From: Candidatus Omnitrophota bacterium
Lineage (GTDB): Bacteria; Omnitrophota; Gorgyraeia; Gygaellales; JAQTUX01
Direction of reading: 5' to 3'
Length of the DNA: 64,000 nucleotides
Assembly (NCBI GenBank): GCA_028707125.1
Contig: JAQTUX010000001.1
Location: forward strand, 186,001 to 250,000
The notes below the pieces were generated by a model. The model ran no database searches and was not told where the DNA came from. It saw only the letters and a list, made by a program, of their open reading frames with translations. Numbering within the stretch: the stretch's first letter is position 1; every line of letters starts with the position of its first letter. Positions 36,409-45,201 of the stretch are shown piece by piece. Both the position numbers and the translations under genes were made by a program.

Positions 36409-39114
36409 ATGAATCAGCCATTATGGCATAACATTGACGCTGCCGAGGCGCTGGAGCGGCTCGGCTCCGATCCTGCAAAAGGGATCAGCGGGCAGGAAGC
36501 GCTCAGGCGCTTAGAGCAATACGGGCAGAATGTCCTGAAAGAAAAAAAAGGGCGTTGTGCCTTTTTTATTTTTTGCGGGCAGTTCAATGACTTTATAATA
36601 TGGGTCCTTATCGCCGCCAGCATTATTTCCGGCATTTTGAAGGAATGGGTAGACGCGTTGGCGATAATCGTGATCGTGATGCTCAATGCCGTGCTGGGTT
36701 TTATACAGGAGTTCCGCGCTGAAAAGACCCTTAAGGCGCTAAAGAAGCTGGCTATCCCCGTATCAAAAGTGGTCCGCGATGGCCTTCTTGATATCCTGCC
36801 TTCCTCGCGGCTTGTCCCGGGCGACTTGATCGAGATCGAGGCGGGGGACAGCGTACCTGCCGACGCCAGGATAATATACAGTACCCCTAATTTTATGGCT
36901 CAGGAAGCGGCGTTGACCGGAGAGTCCACCCCCGTGGCAAAAACCTCTTATACATTAAAGGAAAAGGACACTGTTTTTGCCGACAGGGCGAACATAATTT
37001 ATATGGGCACCTCCGCCGTATCTGGTAAGGCCAGGGCGGTAATCGTGGCTACGGGAATGAATACGGAGCTGGGCAGGATCGCCGAGATGGTGCAGGAGGC
37101 GAGCATATCGCAGACGCCCTTGCAGAGGAAACTTGAGAAGTTCGGGCAGTGGGTGGTGTATATGTGCCTGGCAGTGGTCACCCTTGTTTTTATATTAGGC
37201 ATACTGCGGGGCGGCGAAATACTGGAGATGTTCCTTACGGCGGTAAGCCTGGCGGTGGCCGCGATCCCCGAAGGCCTGCCGGCGGTTGTTACGATAAGCC
37301 TTGCCCTGGGTGTGCAGCGGATGGTAAGGCACCATGCCTTAATAAGGAAACTGCACGCGGTTGAGACATTGGGATGCACGACCGTTATATGTTCCGATAA
37401 GACAGGCACGCTTACGAAGAATGAAATGACTGTCCAGAGGGCCTGGGCAGGCGGCAGGACATATGATGTAACGGGGACAGGATATGCTTCGGAAGGCGGT
37501 TTTGAAATAGAGGGCAATAGGATTGATACAGGCAAGCATCCCCTGTTGATGAAGGCCTTCACAATAAGTGTTCTGTGTAATTCGGCGCAGATAAGGGATG
37601 AGGCAGGCAAATACAGGATAGTGGGAGACCCTACTGAAGGCGCCTTGCTGGTCGCGGCTGCCAAGGTCGGGATCACGAAGGAGGATCTGGAGGAAACGAA
37701 TACATTTATTGAAGAGATCCCCTTTGATTCAGAGCGCAAAATGATGACCGTTATACGCCAGGGCGATTCAGGCAAGGCCGCCTACGTCAAAGGCGCTCCC
37801 GAAGTAGTGTTAAATAGATGCAGCCATATTATAGAAGAAGGCGGCGGCGTAAGGGAGATGGCGCCGTCCGATACGGGGCAGATCATCCGGGCGAACGACT
37901 CCTTTGCTTCAAAGGCAATGCGCGTGCTCGCGGTTGCCTACAGGCCCGTAGGGGAAGAGATCAACAGGTATGATTCGGACGCGGTAGAGAACGGGCTTGT
38001 CTTTGCCGGGTTGATCGCGATGATCGACCCTCCCAGGGAAGAGGTTGTGGACGCGATCAACAAATGTTTCAGGGCGGGAATAAAAAGCATCATGGTCACC
38101 GGCGACCATAAGAATACGGCCGTGGCAGTCGCCAGGCAAATAGGCATTTTCGGCGAAGGCAGTATTGTCTTAGGCGGCGATGAACTTCAAGATAAAACCG
38201 ATGAGCAGCTGGCTAAAGAGGTAGAAGGCATACCGGTATACGCCCGCATATCCGCGGAGCATAAACTTAAGATCATCCGCGCCCTGAAGTCAAGGGGGCA
38301 TATTGTGGCAATGACAGGCGACGGCGTGAATGACGCCCCCGCGCTGGCAGAAGCAGACATAGGCGTGGCAATGGGCGCTGGCACTGATGTCGCCAAGGAA
38401 GCGTCGGATATGGTCGTAACAGACAATAATTTCGCTTCCATTGTCGCGGCGGTGGAAGAGGGCCGCGGTATATATGAGAACATAAAGAAGTTTATCCACT
38501 ATCTTCTCTCCTGCAACGTAGGAGAGGTGCTGGTGATGTTTTTCTCCAGTTTCTTCTGGCTGCCCCTGCCGCTTCTACCCATACACCTGCTCTGGGTAAA
38601 CCTGATCACCGACGGGCTTCCCGCCCTCGCCTTAGGCACCGACCCATACAGCCCGAAAATAATGCAGCTGCCGCCGCGGCATGCCAACGAAGCGATAGTA
38701 ACGAGAAAAAGCGCTTATATTATGCTATGCCAGGGCGGGGCAATCGCCTTATGCACGATCCTGGCCTTTGTATTCGTCCTGTTTATTGAAAAGGGCGGCC
38801 TGCCGCGGGCGCGCACAGCCGCCTTTGTCGTGCTTTGCTGCTCGCAGTTGTTCCATTCTTTTAACTGCAGAAGCCAGTCGTTATCGCTGTTTAAGATCGG
38901 TATCCTTACCAATAAGAGGCTTGTCCTGGCGGCATTTGTCTCGTTGCTGCTGCAGGTGGCTGTAGTCCATCTGCCGTATTTTCAAGTGGTGTTTAAGACG
39001 CAGGACTTAAGCCCGCTTGATTGGCTTGTAGCCGCGGTATTCTCCTCTTTTACCTTATGGGCCATGGAAATAGCCAAATCAAGAAAAATCATTGCAAGTT
39101 GGATGCAGCAGTGA
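36409..39114 (+). CDS. P-type (IIA, SERCA-like) Ca2+ ATPase
   Basis: This 901-residue P-type ATPase has the phosphorylation motif SDKTGTLTKN, TGES in the actuator domain (LTGESTPV), MTGDGVNDAPAL, and about ten membrane helices. The membrane ion site reads IPEGLPAVV in helix 4 and NLITDGLPAL in helix 6, as in calcium pumps. It probably exports Ca2+ (Mn2+ is possible). It has no strong SD and starts 11 nt after the scaffold gene. Confidence 0.9.
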   Translation: MNQPLWHNIDAAEALERLGSDPAKGISGQEALRRLEQYGQNVLKEKKGRCAFFIFCGQFNDFIIWVLIAASIISGILKEWVDALAIIVIVMLNAVLGFIQEFRAEKTLKALKKLAIPVSKVVRDGLLDILPSSRLVPGDLIEIEAGDSVPADARIIYSTPNFMAQEAALTGESTPVAKTSYTLKEKDTVFADRANIIYMGTSAVSGKARAVIVATGMNTELGRIAEMVQEASISQTPLQRKLEKFGQWVVYMCLAVVTLVFILGILRGGEILEMFLTAVSLAVAAIPEGLPAVVTISLALGVQRMVRHHALIRKLHAVETLGCTTVICSDKTGTLTKNEMTVQRAWAGGRTYDVTGTGYASEGGFEIEGNRIDTGKHPLLMKAFTISVLCNSAQIRDEAGKYRIVGDPTEGALLVAAAKVGITKEDLEETNTFIEEIPFDSERKMMTVIRQGDSGKAAYVKGAPEVVLNRCSHIIEEGGGVREMAPSDTGQIIRANDSFASKAMRVLAVAYRPVGEEINRYDSDAVENGLVFAGLIAMIDPPREEVVDAINKCFRAGIKSIMVTGDHKNTAVAVARQIGIFGEGSIVLGGDELQDKTDEQLAKEVEGIPVYARISAEHKLKIIRALKSRGHIVAMTGDGVNDAPALAEADIGVAMGAGTDVAKEASDMVVTDNNFASIVAAVEEGRGIYENIKKFIHYLLSCNVGEVLVMFFSSFFWLPLPLLPIHLLWVNLITDGLPALALGTDPYSPKIMQLPPRHANEAIVTRKSAYIMLCQGGAIALCTILAFVFVLFIEKGGLPRARTAAFVVLCCSQLFHSFNCRSQSLSLFKIGILTNKRLVLAAFVSLLLQVAVVHLPYFQVVFKTQDLSPLDWLVAAVFSSFTLWAMEIAKSRKIIASWMQQ

Positions 39115-39155
39115 TAATTTACAATTGAAAGCGGCATAATTGAAGGAGGTGCGTT

Positions 39156-39209
39156 ATGAGTTGCGGGAGCTGCGGGCCAAGGAAAAAGAAGAAGAAAAAG
39201 AAGAAGTAG
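39156..39209 (+). CDS. 17-residue CxxC/poly-lysine peptide
   Basis: A near-perfect SD, AAGGAGGTG (39143-39151), lies 4 nt before ATG 39156. The peptide begins MSCGSCGPR and ends in eight lysines before TAG. Such a strong ribosome site before a tiny ORF argues for translation. The CxxC could bind a metal and the tail nucleic acid or membrane. I know no family. A chance ORF in an A-rich stretch cannot be excluded. Confidence 0.4.
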   Translation: MSCGSCGPRKKKKKKKK

Positions 39210-39234
39210 CGGAGAAGGACGTTTCGTCATTGTG

Positions 39235-39289
39235 AGCCCCGCCCTTTTGGGTAGTATACAGAGCGCTAACTAACCAAAAGGGCGGGGCT
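39235..39289 (+). terminator. Very stable 16-bp hairpin before larE
   Basis: AGCCCCGCCCTTTTGG (39235-39250) pairs perfectly with CCAAAAGGGCGGGGCT (39274-39289); the loop is 23 nt and contains AGCGCT. It is followed by TAATTCAC, not a T-run, and the larE ATG is only 8 nt away. It may end the previous unit, or hold back larE translation. The 15-mer CGTCATTGTGAGCCC overlaps its left arm. Confidence 0.55.
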
Positions 39290-39297
39290 TAATTCAC

Positions 39298-40089
39298 ATG
39301 GATAGATCAGAGAGGTTAACGGCGATACTCAAGAAAATGGGCTCGGTTGTCCTCGCCTACTCAGGGGGTGTGGACAGCTCTTTTCTGCTTAAGGCGGCAA
39401 AAGACGCGCTGGGAGGCGATGTCCTGGCGGTTACAGCTGTATCTCCGACTTATTCCCATGGGGAATTACAGTCAGCCAAGAAGACAGCGCGTTCCTTAAA
39501 GGCCAGGCACCTGGTTATAAAGACGGAAGAATTTAATAACCCGCGATTTACCGGTAATCCGAAAAACAGATGTTATTTCTGCAAAAAAGAGCTGTTTGGC
39601 CGGCTTAAGAGGATCGCCGCGAAGAAAGATTACAGGTTTGTGATCGACGCCTCCAACCTCGACGATGACAAAGACTACAGGCCCGGCAGCATCGCCGGGA
39701 AAGAAGAGGGCGTGCGTTCGCCCTTAAAGGAAGCCGGTTTTACGAAGGCGGATATCCGCCGTTATTCTAAAAAATTACGGCTTCCTACCTGGGACATGCC
39801 TTCTCTGGCCTGTCTTGCCTCGCGTTTTCCTTACGGCCGCAGGATAACCAAAGCCGCTTTACGGAGGGTTGAAAAGGCAGAGGGGCATATACGCAAACTG
39901 GGATTCGCGCAGGTAAGGGTGCGAGATTACGGCGGCCTGGCGAGGATCGAGGTGGATAAAAAACGCCTCCCTGAATTGTTGACCAAAAGGCAAACCATAG
40001 TAGACAAATTAAAGGGCCTGGGATATAATTATATAACAGTGGATTTAGAGGGCTATAGAACCGGCAGCATGAACGAGGTGAAAAAATGA
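39298..40089 (+). CDS. larE: ATP-dependent sacrificial sulfur transferase LarE
   Basis: This 263-residue PP-loop protein has SGGVDSSFLLK at the N-terminus, CYFCKKELF in the middle and WDMPSLACLASRFPYG later. LarE donates sulfur from its own cysteine when building the nickel-pincer cofactor; in organisms without lactate racemase the target is unclear, and larA-C are not in the window. It has no SD: a 16-bp hairpin ends 8 nt before the ATG. nifS follows with a 4-nt overlap. Confidence 0.85.
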   Translation: MDRSERLTAILKKMGSVVLAYSGGVDSSFLLKAAKDALGGDVLAVTAVSPTYSHGELQSAKKTARSLKARHLVIKTEEFNNPRFTGNPKNRCYFCKKELFGRLKRIAAKKDYRFVIDASNLDDDKDYRPGSIAGKEEGVRSPLKEAGFTKADIRRYSKKLRLPTWDMPSLACLASRFPYGRRITKAALRRVEKAEGHIRKLGFAQVRVRDYGGLARIEVDKKRLPELLTKRQTIVDKLKGLGYNYITVDLEGYRTGSMNEVKK

Positions 40090-41246
40090 AGCGCATATAC
40101 TTTGATTACGCGGCTACAGCGCCTACGGACGCGCGGGTAGTTGAGGCGATGAAGCCGTATTTCAGCGATAAATTCGGCAACCCTTCCAGCATACACTCCT
40201 TCGGGCAGGAAGCCAGAAAGGGCATGGAAGAGGCAAGGGAAACCCTGGCAAAATTCTTAGGGGCAAAACCGGAAGAAATAGTATTTACCTCAGGCGGCAC
40301 AGAGTCAAACAATTATGCTTTGGAAGGGGCTGCCTTTGCCAATGAAGCAAAGGGCGATCACATAATAATCTCTAAGATAGAGCATCATGCCGTAGATGAG
40401 CCATGCAAGTTTCTGGAAAAGAGGGGCTTTAAGGTAAGCCGCGTAGGCGTGGACAAAGAAGGCATTGTGGATCCCGATGACGTAAACAAGGCGATAACGG
40501 ATAAAACGATCCTTGTTTCCATTATGCACGCCAATAATGAAATAGGCGTTATTCAGCCGGTTTCGGAAATTGGGAAGATCTGCCGCGATAAAGGCGTCTT
40601 GTTTCATACAGACGCGGTGCAGACCGTAGGGCATATACCGGTAAACGTAAATGACCTGAACGCCGACCTTCTGAGCCTCTCGGCGCATAAGTTCTACGGG
40701 CCGAAGGGAGTCGGCGCCCTGTATATAAGAAAGGGCGCCAAGATCGCGCGTTTCCTGCACGGAGGAGACCAGGAGCAGGGCAGGCGGGCTTCAACCCAGA
40801 ACACCCCCGGGATAGTGGGCCTGGGAGAGGCGGTCCGTCTCTGTTCGGAAAACATAAAAGAGGAGGCGGGTCTTCAGGGCCGTTTACGCGATAAAATCAT
40901 AAAGGAGATCCCCCGCCTCATAAGCGACGCGCGCCTTAACGGCCATCCTGTAAAGCGGCTGCCTAACAACGCGAATTTCTCGTTCAAATATATTGAGGGG
41001 GAAGGTATATTGCTTAATCTGGATATGCTGGGCATCGCCGCCTCAACCGGCTCTGCCTGCACCTCAAGTTCCCTTGAGCCCTCTCATGTGCTGCTTGCCA
41101 TCGGCCTGCCTCACGATATAGCCCACGGGTCTTTGCGCGTAACCTTAGGCCGCTGGTCAAAAGAGGAAGAGGTTGACTATTTACTGGAGCATCTTCCTAA
41201 GATAGTGGATAAGCTGCGCAGGATGTCCCCCCTTTATGATAAGTGA
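40086..41246 (+). CDS. Cysteine desulfurase (NifS/IscS type)
   Basis: This 386-residue PLP enzyme has the PLP Lys in LSAHKFYGPKGVGALY, SGGTESNN near the substrate, and the active Cys in SACTSSSLEPSHVLLAIG. It takes sulfur from cysteine for Fe-S clusters or thiolation; LarE and the NifU-type scaffold nearby are likely partners. Its stop overlaps birA by 11 nt. IscS versus NifS cannot be decided from sequence alone. Confidence 0.92.
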   Translation: MKRIYFDYAATAPTDARVVEAMKPYFSDKFGNPSSIHSFGQEARKGMEEARETLAKFLGAKPEEIVFTSGGTESNNYALEGAAFANEAKGDHIIISKIEHHAVDEPCKFLEKRGFKVSRVGVDKEGIVDPDDVNKAITDKTILVSIMHANNEIGVIQPVSEIGKICRDKGVLFHTDAVQTVGHIPVNVNDLNADLLSLSAHKFYGPKGVGALYIRKGAKIARFLHGGDQEQGRRASTQNTPGIVGLGEAVRLCSENIKEEAGLQGRLRDKIIKEIPRLISDARLNGHPVKRLPNNANFSFKYIEGEGILLNLDMLGIAASTGSACTSSSLEPSHVLLAIGLPHDIAHGSLRVTLGRWSKEEEVDYLLEHLPKIVDKLRRMSPLYDK

Positions 41247-42198
41247 TTTTGAGATACTTGAGTTTTTGCGCGGGTCGGATACCTACGTTTCAGGCGAAGA
41301 CCTGAGCCGGCATTTAAAGATATCGCGCTCCGCGGTATGGAAACACATACAGGAGTTAAGGCAGTCAGGTTATGAGATCTCAGCCGTGCCTCATCTGGGA
41401 TACCGCCTGGACGCGCTCACGGATAAGTTGTTCCCTCAGGAGATAACCTCTTCTCTCAATACCAAATTCGTCGGCAGGAAGATCCACTATTACGAGAGCG
41501 TTTCTTCCACTATGGATATAGCCACGAAGTTAGCCGTGGAAGGGGAAGAGGAGGGCGCTATTGTTTGCGCGGAATCACAGTCAAGGGGAAGGGGCAGGAT
41601 CGGCAGGCAGTGGTTTTCTCCGAAGGCAAAAGGCATATATATCTCGCTCATACTAAGGCCGAACCTCCCGCCGTCCGAGGCGGCAAAACTTACCATACTT
41701 TCCGCTGTTTCCTGTTGTAAGGCGATAAATGAGGAGACGGGCGTGAGCGCGGGAATAAAATGGCCCAATGATCTGCTCGTGCGCGGCAGGAAAGCGGGCG
41801 GCATACTGACGGAACTGAACGCCGAAACAGACAGGGTGAGGTTTGTGGTCATCGGCATAGGCATAAACGTCAATAACGCCAGGTCCGGTATCCCTGACTA
41901 TGCCACGTCATTGCGGCAGGAGAGAGGCGAAAGCGTCTGCAGGGTATCGTTGTTAAGGGCGATACTGCGCCGGATCGAGGCGGATTACATACATCTGTTG
42001 AAATACGGCGCCTCAAGCATAATCAATGAATGGAGGGGCCTGTCGCTTACCCTTCATTCGCGCGTAAAGGTAGTATGCTACAACAGAGAGGTTGTGGGAG
42101 AGGCGCAGGATATAGATTCAGACGGCGGCCTGCTTATCCGCAAGGACTCGGGGCTTGTTGAAAAGGTCTTTGCCGGAGACGTTGTTAAGGCCGGTTGA
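41236..42198 (+). CDS. birA: Bifunctional biotin protein ligase / biotin repressor BirA
   Basis: This 320-residue protein has an N-terminal winged helix (DLSRHLKISRSAVWKHIQELR, about 20-45), a ligase core with QSRGRGRIGRQW (biotinyl-AMP loop) and GIKWPNDLLV, and a C-terminal SH3-like cap. The DNA-binding domain makes it a repressor as well as the ligase for biotin carriers. The operator at 42199-42230 lies immediately downstream, ahead of bioB, which supports this dual role. Confidence 0.93.
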   Translation: MISDFEILEFLRGSDTYVSGEDLSRHLKISRSAVWKHIQELRQSGYEISAVPHLGYRLDALTDKLFPQEITSSLNTKFVGRKIHYYESVSSTMDIATKLAVEGEEEGAIVCAESQSRGRGRIGRQWFSPKAKGIYISLILRPNLPPSEAAKLTILSAVSCCKAINEETGVSAGIKWPNDLLVRGRKAGGILTELNAETDRVRFVVIGIGINVNNARSGIPDYATSLRQERGESVCRVSLLRAILRRIEADYIHLLKYGASSIINEWRGLSLTLHSRVKVVCYNREVVGEAQDIDSDGGLLIRKDSGLVEKVFAGDVVKAG

Positions 42199-42230
42199 TT
42201 GTAAACTGGATAATATAATATAGTTGACAA
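42199..42230. promoter_or_regulatory. BirA operator
   Basis: TTGTAAACT (42199-42207) and AGTTGACAA (42222-42230) form an inverted pair with 14 nt between; the halves match in 8 of 9 positions. The arms agree with the known BirA consensus TTGTAAAC-N14-16-GTTTACAA. The right arm contains the bioB -35 box, so bound BirA would block the polymerase. Confidence 0.8.
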
Positions 42231-42251
42231 TTACCGTATCCGTTCTATCAT
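42224..42251 (+). promoter_or_regulatory. bioB promoter
   Basis: TTGACA (42224-42229), a 16-nt spacer and TATCAT (42246-42251). The -35 box lies in the right half of the BirA operator. The predicted start is near 42258, giving a short leader with GGGGGA before ATG 42282. Confidence 0.65.
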
Positions 42252-42270
42252 AAAAAGGGACGGATTTTTT
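42238..42270 (+). other. Terminator-like hairpin over the bioB promoter
   Basis: ATCCGT (42238-42243) pairs with ACGGAT (42260-42265) followed by a T-run through 42270. It would stop transcripts coming from birA before they enter the operon, while those from the bioB promoter start inside it. The stem is short (6 bp), so this is tentative. Confidence 0.4.
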
Positions 42271-42281
42271 ATGGGGGATCT

Positions 42282-43262
42282 ATGGATAGAAAATACATAG
42301 ACAGGATGTTCAAGAAGGTGCTCTCAGGCAGGCAGCTGGATTTTAAAGAGGCGTCAGGGCTGTTTTGTCTTTCTCGAAAAGACAGGTTCTCCTTGTTTGA
42401 TGCCGCCAACCGCGTAAGGGAGCGCTTCCGGGGCAGAGGCGTGGATCTGTGCTCGTTAGTGAATGCCAAAAGCGGCCTCTGCTCGGAGGACTGCCGTTTT
42501 TGCGCCCAGTCGGGTTCCAGCCGGACAAAGATAAAAAGATACGGCCTGCTGGACATAAAGCGCATCCTTCAGGCGGCAGGCGCGGCGCGCAGGTCAGGCG
42601 CAAAAAGGTTCTGCGTCGTTACCAGCGGCAGGCGCGTACATGATAAGAGAGAATTCGCGGTTATCCTTGATGCCATATCAGAGATAAAAAGGCGTTATCC
42701 CGGACTCAGGCGCGATGCCTCGCTGGGAGAGCTGGATGAGGATATGGCGCGCGATTTAAAAAAGGCGGGCCTTGACAGGTATAATCATAATCTGGAAACC
42801 GTGGAGGCGCTGTTCCCCAAGGTATGCACGACGCATAGCTTCCGCGACAGAGTGCGCACGATCAAGATATTGAAAAGACGCGGCATAGAGGTCTGCTGCG
42901 GCGGCATATTCGGGCTGGGGGAGACCAAAGGGCAGCGGGTAGAATTCGCCTTTGCCTTAAAGGAGCTGGATGTTGATTGCGTCCCGCTTAATTTCTTGAA
43001 CCCCATAGCCGGCACGCCGTTTCACGGCAATAAAGCGGTCCAGCCGCTTGAATTGCTGGAGATAGTCGCCGTATTCCGTTTTATTTTACCCGCTAAACAG
43101 ATAAGGGTCTGCGGCGGCAGGCAGCAGTGCCTGCGCAGCCTGCAGCCGTTGATGTTTGCTGCCGGCGCGGACAGTATGATCCTCGGCGATTATCTTACCA
43201 CTAAGGGCTCGGCCGCGCGGGATGATATGCGGATGATAAAGGATATGGGGTTAAGAGTTTAA
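42282..43262 (+). CDS. bioB: Biotin synthase
   Basis: This 326-residue radical SAM enzyme has the cluster Cys67, Cys71 and Cys74 in the order CxxxCxxC (within LCSEDCRFCAQS). It inserts sulfur into dethiobiotin. ATG 42282 has a GGGGGAT ribosome site. First gene of the biotin operon, behind the BirA operator; the stop overlaps the bioF start by one base. Confidence 0.95.
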   Translation: MDRKYIDRMFKKVLSGRQLDFKEASGLFCLSRKDRFSLFDAANRVRERFRGRGVDLCSLVNAKSGLCSEDCRFCAQSGSSRTKIKRYGLLDIKRILQAAGAARRSGAKRFCVVTSGRRVHDKREFAVILDAISEIKRRYPGLRRDASLGELDEDMARDLKKAGLDRYNHNLETVEALFPKVCTTHSFRDRVRTIKILKRRGIEVCCGGIFGLGETKGQRVEFAFALKELDVDCVPLNFLNPIAGTPFHGNKAVQPLELLEIVAVFRFILPAKQIRVCGGRQQCLRSLQPLMFAAGADSMILGDYLTTKGSAARDDMRMIKDMGLRV

Positions 43263-44425
43263 TGATTGACTTAAAGAAAGAGTTGGCAGATTTAGAGCAA
43301 AAGGGCCTGTATAGAAAGATGCGCCTGCTTGAAAGCGAGCAGGCGGTAAGGGTCAGGATTGACGGCAAAGAGGTCATCAATTTCTGCTCAAACGATTATC
43401 TGGGCCTTGCCTCTGACAGCCGCCTGAAACAGGCGGCAAAGCAGGCCGTAGACAGATACGGCACAGGTTCCGGCGCCTCGCGCCTTATCTGCGGCAACAC
43501 ATACCTTCAACAAAAGCTTGAAGAGGAATTAGCCGAATTCAAGAATAGCGAGTCCTGTCTGGTCTTTTCCAGCGGTTATACGGCTAACCTGGGGATGATC
43601 TCCGCTCTTGCCTCAAGGGATTCCCTGATATTTTCCGACCGGTTCAATCACGCCTCCATAGTTGACGGCGCGATCTTGAGCCGGGCGCGTTTTAAAAGGT
43701 ACGGGCATTGTGATACACGGGAACTGGAGGAACTGCTTAAGGGGTCCGGCTCCGGCAGCCGCAAACTGATCATAACAGACAGCGTATTCAGCATGGATGG
43801 AGACATCGCCCCTCTTAAAGATATCGCGCGCCTGGCGGATAAATATGAGGCAGAGGTCATGGTTGACGAAGCGCACGCCACCGGAGTCCTGGGAGAGCGC
43901 GGCAGAGGCGCGCTTGAGTATCTGGGCGTGGATAATATAGGCATACAGATGGGCACGTTGAGCAAGGCGTTCGGTTCATACGGAGGATACGCCTGCGGCC
44001 GCAGGGAATTAAGGGAACTTTTTATAAATAAGGCGCGGCCTTTCATCTATACGACCGGCCTGCCGCCGGCAGTTGCCGCGGCAAGCCTGAAGGCGCTGGA
44101 AATTATCAAAGCGGAGCCGCAGCGGCGCGTCCGCCTTCTGGACAACGCGGATCATTTAAGGCGCGGTTTAGGCGCGCTGGGGTTTGATACCATGCGCAGC
44201 CAAACGCCGGTCATCCCTGTTTTCGTCGGAGGGTCCGGAGCCGCGGTGGAATTCAGCCGGCGGCTTTTTGACAGGGGAATTTTCGCGCAGGCGATACGGC
44301 CGCCTGCCGTGCCGCGGGGCGCGGCGCGCCTGAGATTGACTGTAAGCGCGCTGCATACTAAAGAAGATATGGACACGGCGCTTGATAATATCGGGAATAC
44401 GGGCAGGGAGCTATGCCTTATATAA
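43262..44425 (+). CDS. bioF: 8-amino-7-oxononanoate synthase
   Basis: This 387-residue PLP enzyme of the alpha-oxoamine synthase family has the PLP Lys in GTLSKAFGSYGGY, NDYLGLA near residue 45 and GTGSGASRLICG for the substrate site. It joins pimeloyl-ACP (or CoA) and alanine. It overlaps bioB by 1 nt and the hydrolase gene by 13 nt. Confidence 0.95.
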   Translation: MIDLKKELADLEQKGLYRKMRLLESEQAVRVRIDGKEVINFCSNDYLGLASDSRLKQAAKQAVDRYGTGSGASRLICGNTYLQQKLEEELAEFKNSESCLVFSSGYTANLGMISALASRDSLIFSDRFNHASIVDGAILSRARFKRYGHCDTRELEELLKGSGSGSRKLIITDSVFSMDGDIAPLKDIARLADKYEAEVMVDEAHATGVLGERGRGALEYLGVDNIGIQMGTLSKAFGSYGGYACGRRELRELFINKARPFIYTTGLPPAVAAASLKALEIIKAEPQRRVRLLDNADHLRRGLGALGFDTMRSQTPVIPVFVGGSGAAVEFSRRLFDRGIFAQAIRPPAVPRGAARLRLTVSALHTKEDMDTALDNIGNTGRELCLI

Positions 44426-45201
44426 GGACAGAAAGGGGCGTAAATCTTTTTTACAACTCAGCGGGCGAGGGAAAGCCGCTTATATTCCTGCACGGTTTTG
44501 CCGTGGATTCTTCCATATGGCGGGAACAGATCGGCCTGCTCGCGCCTGATTTCCGCGCGATAGCGGTTGATCTTCCCGGCCACGGAAGATCGGAATGGAA
44601 ACAGGGCAGCTTAAAGGATATGGTTGAGGACGCGCTTTCTTTATACCCGCCTCTTAAAATAAAGAAGGCGGATATCATCGCGCATTCATTCGCGGGATTA
44701 ATAGGGATTAAACTCGCGGCGGAATATCCGCGGGCAGTCAATAAACTTGTGCTTGTGTCAAGCACGCCCAAGTTTATAAGAGATGAAAGTTTTGACGCCA
44801 TGATCTCCCTTCCGGATCTGGAAAAACTGCGGGGGTTGATCGGATCCGAATATCCCGGGATCATCCCGGTTTTCCTGCGTTCGGTTTTTACGGCGAAAGA
44901 AAGAGAAGACGGGTTTAAGGCGGTGCCGGAACACACCGCAAAGCGGGAATCTCTGGAGGGCTTCCTTGAGATCATTCGCGATGAAGACGCGCGTTCGGGG
45001 TTAAACGAGATCAAGGCGCCCGTGTTGATCATCTCCGGCAGCGAAGATCCTCTTATAGGAGAATATTCCGCGAAGTTCCTCCAGGGCCGGATAAGCGCCT
45101 CTCGCCTTGAGATGCTGGCCGGCTGCGGCCACTTTCCGTTTCTCACGCGCAAAGATGATTTTTACCGCAGGGTCAAGGAGTTTTTAGCCGATAATGGATA
45201 A
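44413..45201 (+). CDS. bioH: BioH-like alpha/beta hydrolase
   Basis: This 262-residue alpha/beta hydrolase has HGFAVDSSIWREQ, GHGRSEW, the nucleophile block AHSFAGLIG (Ser in AHSFAG) and the His in GCGHFPF near the end. In the operon between bioF and bioC it should be the pimeloyl-ACP methyl ester esterase that ends the BioC pathway. Sequence alone would not separate it from other hydrolases, so the name rests on context. Confidence 0.75.
   Translation: MPYIRTERGVNLFYNSAGEGKPLIFLHGFAVDSSIWREQIGLLAPDFRAIAVDLPGHGRSEWKQGSLKDMVEDALSLYPPLKIKKADIIAHSFAGLIGIKLAAEYPRAVNKLVLVSSTPKFIRDESFDAMISLPDLEKLRGLIGSEYPGIIPVFLRSVFTAKEREDGFKAVPEHTAKRESLEGFLEIIRDEDARSGLNEIKAPVLIISGSEDPLIGEYSAKFLQGRISASRLEMLAGCGHFPFLTRKDDFYRRVKEFLADNG

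Noticed and set aside
42195-42219. TTGATT with TATAAT (42214-42219) as an alternative bioB promoter
   Set aside because: The spacer is only 13 nt; the TTGACA-16-TATCAT pair fits better and coincides with the operator.
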